A stretch of DNA of 64,000 nt from Riptortus pedestris (Eukaryota; Arthropoda; Insecta; Hemiptera; Alydidae), in NCBI GenBank assembly GCA_019009955.1, contig CM032233.1, positions 61,414,001-61,478,000 on the forward strand, in the 5' to 3' direction. Within the stretch, counting starts at the first letter, position 1. Each line of letters opens with the position of its first letter. The position numbers and the translations under genes were made by a program. A model generated the notes under the pieces. It had not been told where the DNA came from and did no database searches. It saw nothing but the letters and a program-made list of their open reading frames with translations. Of the stretch, positions 59,050-64,000 are shown one piece after another.

Positions 59050-59815
59050 TGCATCAGATTTGCAGATGATATTGCATTCGTTGCTAAGTCCGAAGTAGAT
59101 ATGAATGGAATGATTCAAGTCCTAAGGGACGCTCTAAATCAGTTTAAACTGAAAATAAATGCTCTTAAAACTAAAGTTTTTGTTGAAGAAAAGAAAGAAA
59201 GCCAAGGAAATATAAATATTAGATTTGGAAACATTGTGCTTGAAAAAGTGAAGGAGTTTTGCTACCTAGGGAGCATCATCACTGAACACAATCGATAGAA
59301 AAATAGCACTTGCTAAACAAGCCTTCCATGGAAAAATAAGGATTTTAACTAATAAGCATATAAGCATGGATACCAAAAAAATGTTTGCATGTCTTTTGTA
59401 AATATGTTTGCTATTTCTTGTGTGCTTCTTTACGGGAGCGAAAGTTGGACTCTTCACAAAAGGGAATACAAACAGGTTGGAAGCAGTGGAAATATGGATC
59501 TGATGTAGAATCACTAGAACAAGTGAACTAAAAAAAAATCCAACATTGAAGTTCTAAATGAGGTAAGTGGGAACAAAAGTCTTATGAAGGCAATGGAAAA
59601 AAGGAGAGTGAAACTTCTTGGGCACATATCATAAGGCACAACGACTTCATGACAAATATATTTCGAGGAAAGATTCTTGGGCATAGGGGAAGAGGTAGGC
59701 CAAGAAAATACTATTTTGAAGCCATCAAGCATCTTATGGATTTCGGAGAGTATAGTACTTCCGATAGAACACAAAGGTTGCAACGAGAAGGCCTAGCCTT
59801 TAGATCATCATGATA
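59050..59815 (+). pseudogene. RTE-type reverse transcriptase, C-terminal part (degenerate)
   Basis: The start IRFADDIAFVAKSE holds the reverse transcriptase catalytic motif (F-A-D-D). Next come LRDALNQFKLKINALKTKV and VKEFCYLGSIITEHN, the thumb-side blocks of RTE-like elements. After a frameshift, KIALAKQAFHGKIRIL, LLYGSESWTLHKRE and KAMEKRRVKLLGH follow, typical of the C-terminal region of this family (ALYGxExWTL, LExxxRxxLLGH). At least four frame changes and stops show that the copy is dead. Confidence 0.85.
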
Positions 59816-59825
59816 TATATATTAA

Positions 59826-59935
59826 CAGTTTAGCAGACTTCTCTAAATTGAAATCTTATATTATTCTTTACTATATGCCTGTTAACCATCTAGAGGCTAT
59901 AATTTTATATAGTGGTTTTAAGTTTAAAGTTCACT
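59826..59935 (+). mobile_element. Probable HINE fragment (diverged)
   Basis: TTTAGCAGACTTCTC followed 60 bp later by CTGTTAACCATCTAGAGGC, which resemble the 5' end and the start of block B. Confidence 0.35.
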
Positions 59936-59939
59936 TCAC

Positions 59940-60716
59940 CAAATTTCAACCGAACCATATACTATATATTATTTGGTGTAAATATTAGTTATATTTAATG
60001 ACATTTGTAGAATTTTATGCTCAGAAATAATTTTGGGTTTTAATTCATGGAAAGAGCTATTAAAAGCTCGTTAGAGTGAGGATTTTCGTCAAAGCGGGTA
60101 AATTGGTCAGAATTCAATTCAATTGATGGGTTTAAGAAAAATTTGCCACTCTAATCAAGTCTAATTAACCCTGAAAGGATTAATAAAATGCTATTCCAGA
60201 GACGATGCAGGGCCTTAGCTAAGCTCCCTCTAAATTAGCCCAAAACCCCTTAGTCTAGAAAAACATGAACTGCCTTGGTGAAACTAAATCTCTTCATTGA
60301 CTAAAAGGATTCTATCTAATATTCATGAGTTCGAAAACTAACAAACAACAATCTAATTAAATACCGCTTCAAAGAAACCTATGCTCATTGTATTATTTAC
60401 GAGATTTGTCAGTAAAATAAGATGTTTTAAAATTATCTTAAACTTTTAATTTGTTTCTAAATGGTTCTTAATTTTTATTATTCCAAAATGTCATCCCCTC
60501 CCAATCAATCGAACGCATTAGACAGTAATATTGGTGCAACAACTGTCACTTAAAATTTCAGTGATGTCGATCAATATATAGTATATTTAAATGTAATTTT
60601 AGTCATGGTATAGTGTGGTATAAATTCAGGCCAAAATGAAAATTTCGTAGTTTTAAATACCGTTGTAATTAATACTATTGTTCAGTAGCTTTATCATCAA
60701 TATAGTTCATAACACA
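59940..60716. other. AT-rich non-coding DNA
   Basis: Nothing recognised. Confidence 0.4.
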
Positions 60717-60814
60717 TTTTCTTCAAGGGAAATCAGCTATTGAGGTTGTACTCATAACGAGATTTTCTAAAACTTTCCTCGATCTTACCTAGGAGATGAC
60801 GAAAATGAGGTCCT

Positions 60815-60820
<6 letters not shown>

Positions 60821-60887
<67 letters not shown>
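60821..60887. repeat. (CT)n(TA)n compound microsatellite
   Basis: About 17 CT units directly joined to about 16 TA units inside HINE copy 19. Confidence 0.95.
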
Positions 60888-60893
<6 letters not shown>

Positions 60894-61124
60894 ATTTCTT
60901 ATAATTATTTTAATGTTAAAATGTTGAGTTCTATATTAAAATCATTTTGTTTTAATATTTTCCATTCTCATCGCCCACTCAATAAATCTCCTCTTGTTTT
61001 TATATCTTATGTTAATTTTAGATATTTGAATTTAATTTTTTTTATTATCTTTCCACTTTCATATAAAATAACCATCATTTCAGCAGCCGTTTGTTATTTT
61101 ATCAGCATTTTGTTTGTATTGCAC

Positions 61125-61126
<2 letters not shown>

Positions 61127-61168
<42 letters not shown>
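61127..61168. repeat. (CA)n microsatellite
   Basis: About 20 uninterrupted CA units. Confidence 0.97.
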
Positions 61169-61170
<2 letters not shown>

Positions 61171-62039
61171 ATTTGAGGATATATAAAAATGAGAAATATT
61201 TCATCATAAGATTCGAATACACTATATTTGATATTTCTTTTATTATAAATATTAGTTCAGAAATTATTTTAACTATTTTATGCTCTTTCCTGTCATTTTG
61301 TTGCATTGGTAAATTATTATTACTGTTGAGTTTTTCATATGCAGTGTGAAAAAATGAATGTTGCTACCTCACCTATAAATCAGATTTCATTCCAATAATG
61401 TTTAAATGAGGTAAGCTTTAATTGAAAACATAAATACGAATACTACTATTCCCAAATCTTTCTTACAATACATTTTTCATAGATTTTCTAGCAGAATTCC
61501 AGGACAAGTATAATTATTATAACATTACACAGGATAAGCAACTTTGCATTCAGTTATTGAGACTGAGGAGGCCATTCTACTACAATTAACTCCCCCTAGT
61601 TAATCTATACTGAAGCTCCTATGTTCTTGTTGAACGGGACGAAGTGGTGCAATACTTCTTGGATTACTAAAATTAGAGTGATGGAGATAAAAATTATTCT
61701 GTTTCATTAAACACTACAGTAATACACATTGTTAATAAATTTCAATAAAAATAATATATTATATTCAGATATATCTCAGTAATTGTTTTTTTTTCCCCCC
61801 CCGATCAAGAATATTTCTATATATTCAGCTCTGACTAGGGTGGCTGACCTGGTTGTTTACAATTCAGACGCTTTCCGTTGTGGGGGGTTATTAAAATATA
61901 AACTGGCTGAATGATTTCAGGTGAGTTCGCTATAATTTGTATATGTTCACTTAATATTCACGGTGGTGTTAAGTCTAACAATTATGTAGATTTATTTATT
62001 GTAAAACTCCACGTGGAAAATCTGCTTAGCTTGTCGGCC

Positions 62040-63032
62040 TTTTTTAAAAAATAAAATTCGTGTCTTGATAGCGGGTGAATCACTTTTGAAATAAGGGACG
62101 GTTACATAAATAAACATTTTTTTTCTTAGTGCTAGTCCCCGGGAGTACTGCTTTGAACAAATACTTGTTCTGTATAACGCTGTAGTCGGGGATCTGAAAT
62201 TCCACTGTGAACAGTGATATTATTATAAAACCTTCATACAAATGTTTGTACTGGACATTAATATGCTAGTTTATTTCACTCATACGCTTTAGAAGGGAAA
62301 AGATGATTTAAAGTGGACAATTATAGAAAAATATACATAATTTAAAATTCCAATTCATTCTTTCAAGGTACTTATTTTATATTACGCTTCAGGCAGAGTA
62401 CGATTAATGATTGGTTTGGGGCTTTTAAATGAGAAAATAATTATATTTTCTTGTCGTGGTCCATTAAAGATGGATTTTAATGATGCTCTCAATGTTTCGA
62501 ATACAGGTCCCCGGGGTATTTATCGCAAATGGCACACATACAACCTCCACCTACATGGATCTTTAAATGCTCGTTATCACGATTAGGCTTTTAGTATTAC
62601 CTTAATTAACGTGTGTTAATTTCATTTTCGCGTTCATTTAGGGATGAATATAGACAACAATTTCAGTACACACTCAAACTTTTTTTTTGCAACACATTGA
62701 GCGGTGTACATTGTTACTTTGCTTAGTGTTTAGATAAACTCAGAAAATGTACTGCATAGGTAGACAAAGATAAAATAGAATCACGCTGTAATATGAAACA
62801 TAATTTGAGTATAATGAATCTAATTAATAGAGTAGATATCGACAAGATATCATGTAACGTAAAACTAATTGCAAAGCATGTAAAGCAATGTAAATGTATA
62901 GCCTCCAGTATAGGCATATGATGGGTTAACAACATGTATAGCAAATAATACAAAGAGTTGAAGTTTCTTTCCTTATTTTTTTATTTTATGCTCATCACTG
63001 ATATATTGTGAATGCCATAACTATGTCAAACC
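62040..63032. other. AT-rich non-coding DNA
   Basis: Nothing recognised. Confidence 0.4.
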
Positions 63033-63565
63033 GTCCGTCGCTCATGGGCTGTGCAAACTAAGCAGATTTCCAGCAGAGTTATCTCATATTATATTATACT
63101 TAATAAAAATACTGTAAAGTGACTTAAAATTTGTGGTAGTCATATAATGTTAACTGATACAGTTAGTTTAAGTAAAAGGAGAGTAGAGGTTAACTGTAGG
63201 CTAAAAACAAATATACGAATAAGTCAGTTTATTTTCAACTTGTGGAAAATGTATGGATAATACGTTTTCAACACGATTGGATGCGAAAAAGTTTATAATC
63301 CGACTCATACTAATGGAGATTTTTAGAGCATTGGATTTTACCCACTCTTTAAACCCACATTTTACCTGGACCGATCTCAGGCAGTAACCAATTTTATCTA
63401 TATTTCTGCGAAAAACGTTTGAATATTCAGTTTTGTAACGTCAAATACATATTGGGGACAATAGAGTTTTTACACACACGCCTGTACATATACATTGGAA
63501 CGGAAATCAGTATCGTCACCTCATTAGGTTGGATCTATAGACAACCTTTTTGAAAGAGTGCTAAT
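63033..63565 (-). mobile_element. HINE copy 20 (diverged, 5' end lost)
   Basis: Minus-strand 3' end with GTCCGTC, a weakened hairpin (CATGGGCTGTG) and GGAAATCTGCTTAG, diverged block B and part of block A (CGTCACCTCATTAGGTTGGAT). The microsatellite is reduced to ACACACAC. Confidence 0.65.
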
Positions 63566-64000
63566 GTGTTAAAATAAATTGCATTCTGTTTCATTAAATT
63601 TTAACATTTTTGGAAGTAATTAATATCTGTTTAAGACATTAGAAATCAAACTTCACCGTTTATTTTTGAAATAGAGTTTTATTCTAATTAGAAAATAAGG
63701 ATTCCTAAGCAAGGTGTCATGGGGTAACAGGTCACACGATATCACTAAAACCCTTCACAAATCCTCCGGAACTACTTGCAGTATTTATAAGAGTGTGTTT
63801 TTTGGGTATTGCTCTCTGCTGAACCATGCATTGAATTATATATATATATTTCTATTTTTAAAATACTTATCTCTGCTCAACTTATTACTCACGCAGTTCT
63901 TAAACCAGAAGTTTTCAGGAGCACTCTCTTGATGGACCCAATGGTCTGCGTGACTTCAAAGGGATACCAATGTATTCAAGATTTTTAACCATATGCCATC
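63566..64000. other. AT-rich non-coding DNA at the window end
   Basis: A plus-strand open frame (63714-63932) shows no recognised motif. Confidence 0.35.

Larger units (their letters stand above)
60717..62039 (+). mobile_element. HINE copy 19 (long variant, rearranged middle)
   Basis: 5' half palindrome (AAGGGAAATCAGC) and block A, then a (CT)n(TA)n compound tract (60821-60887) at the standard position. The middle is not recognisable as block B and includes a (CA)n at 61127-61168. The long 3' module (from about 61655) and the motif GGAAAATCTGCTTAG follow. The terminal hairpin is deleted, leaving TCGGCC before a T-run. Confidence 0.65.

Overview
This is AT-rich eukaryotic DNA with very few genes, most likely from an arthropod and probably an insect. 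The reasons are large introns, many dinucleotide microsatellites, and an insect-like set of transposons: Helentron/DINE-1-like elements, Penelope, RNase H-bearing I/Jockey-type and RTE-type non-LTR elements, hAT, and a Tc1/mariner MITE. No bacterial gene organisation, rRNA, free tRNA or CRISPR array is visible. Most of the long open frames lie in microsatellites or transposon remnants.

Genic signal. Three short minus-strand segments are bounded by good splice signals: a 24-nt microexon (35691-35714), a 147-nt exon (16932-17078) and an 83-nt exon (15054-15136). All three can be read in one continuous frame. A fourth, weaker exon-like segment lies at 3404-3632. The simplest reading is one minus-strand gene with introns of about 2 to 18 kb running through the whole window. 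I do not recognise the protein.

Repeat landscape. The dominant repeat is one family (called HINE here) with more than 20 copies or fragments, many in head-to-tail clusters (17590-21969, 28700-30232, 50724-53006). It starts with AGCAGATTTCCC inside a palindrome, carries a (TA)n or (CA)n(TA)n tract at one fixed internal position, and ends with GGGAAATCTGCTTAG followed by an ACGCA/TGCGT hairpin and a T-run. This matches non-autonomous Helitron-like elements of the Helentron/DINE-1 type. Other elements sit in or next to these copies: a class II tRNA-derived SINE with a 13-nt duplication (36898-37122), a Tc1/mariner-type MITE (45117-45336), a ribozyme-bearing insert (28881-29220) and a degenerate Penelope (23470-24760).

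Other mobile DNA. There are three copies of SINE1 and two of SINE2, two hAT copies (one with a perfect 8-bp duplication), a probable solo LTR (38226-38797), several non-LTR remnants carrying RNase H, reverse transcriptase or C-terminal domains, and a short element with terminal direct repeats (about 37215-37680).

Most interesting signal. Five loci carry hammerhead-ribozyme-like motifs of one format: stem I, CUGANGA, one extra base, stem II, GAAA, a short self-complementary stem III (2 to 6 nt), UH, and the stem I partner. One lies downstream of the Penelope GIY-YIG remnant. The other four lie in small inverted-repeat elements whose two arms point outward, left arm on the minus strand and right arm on the plus strand. 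Several arms keep an intact core (844-886, 3089-3128, 3184-3223, 29095-29134).
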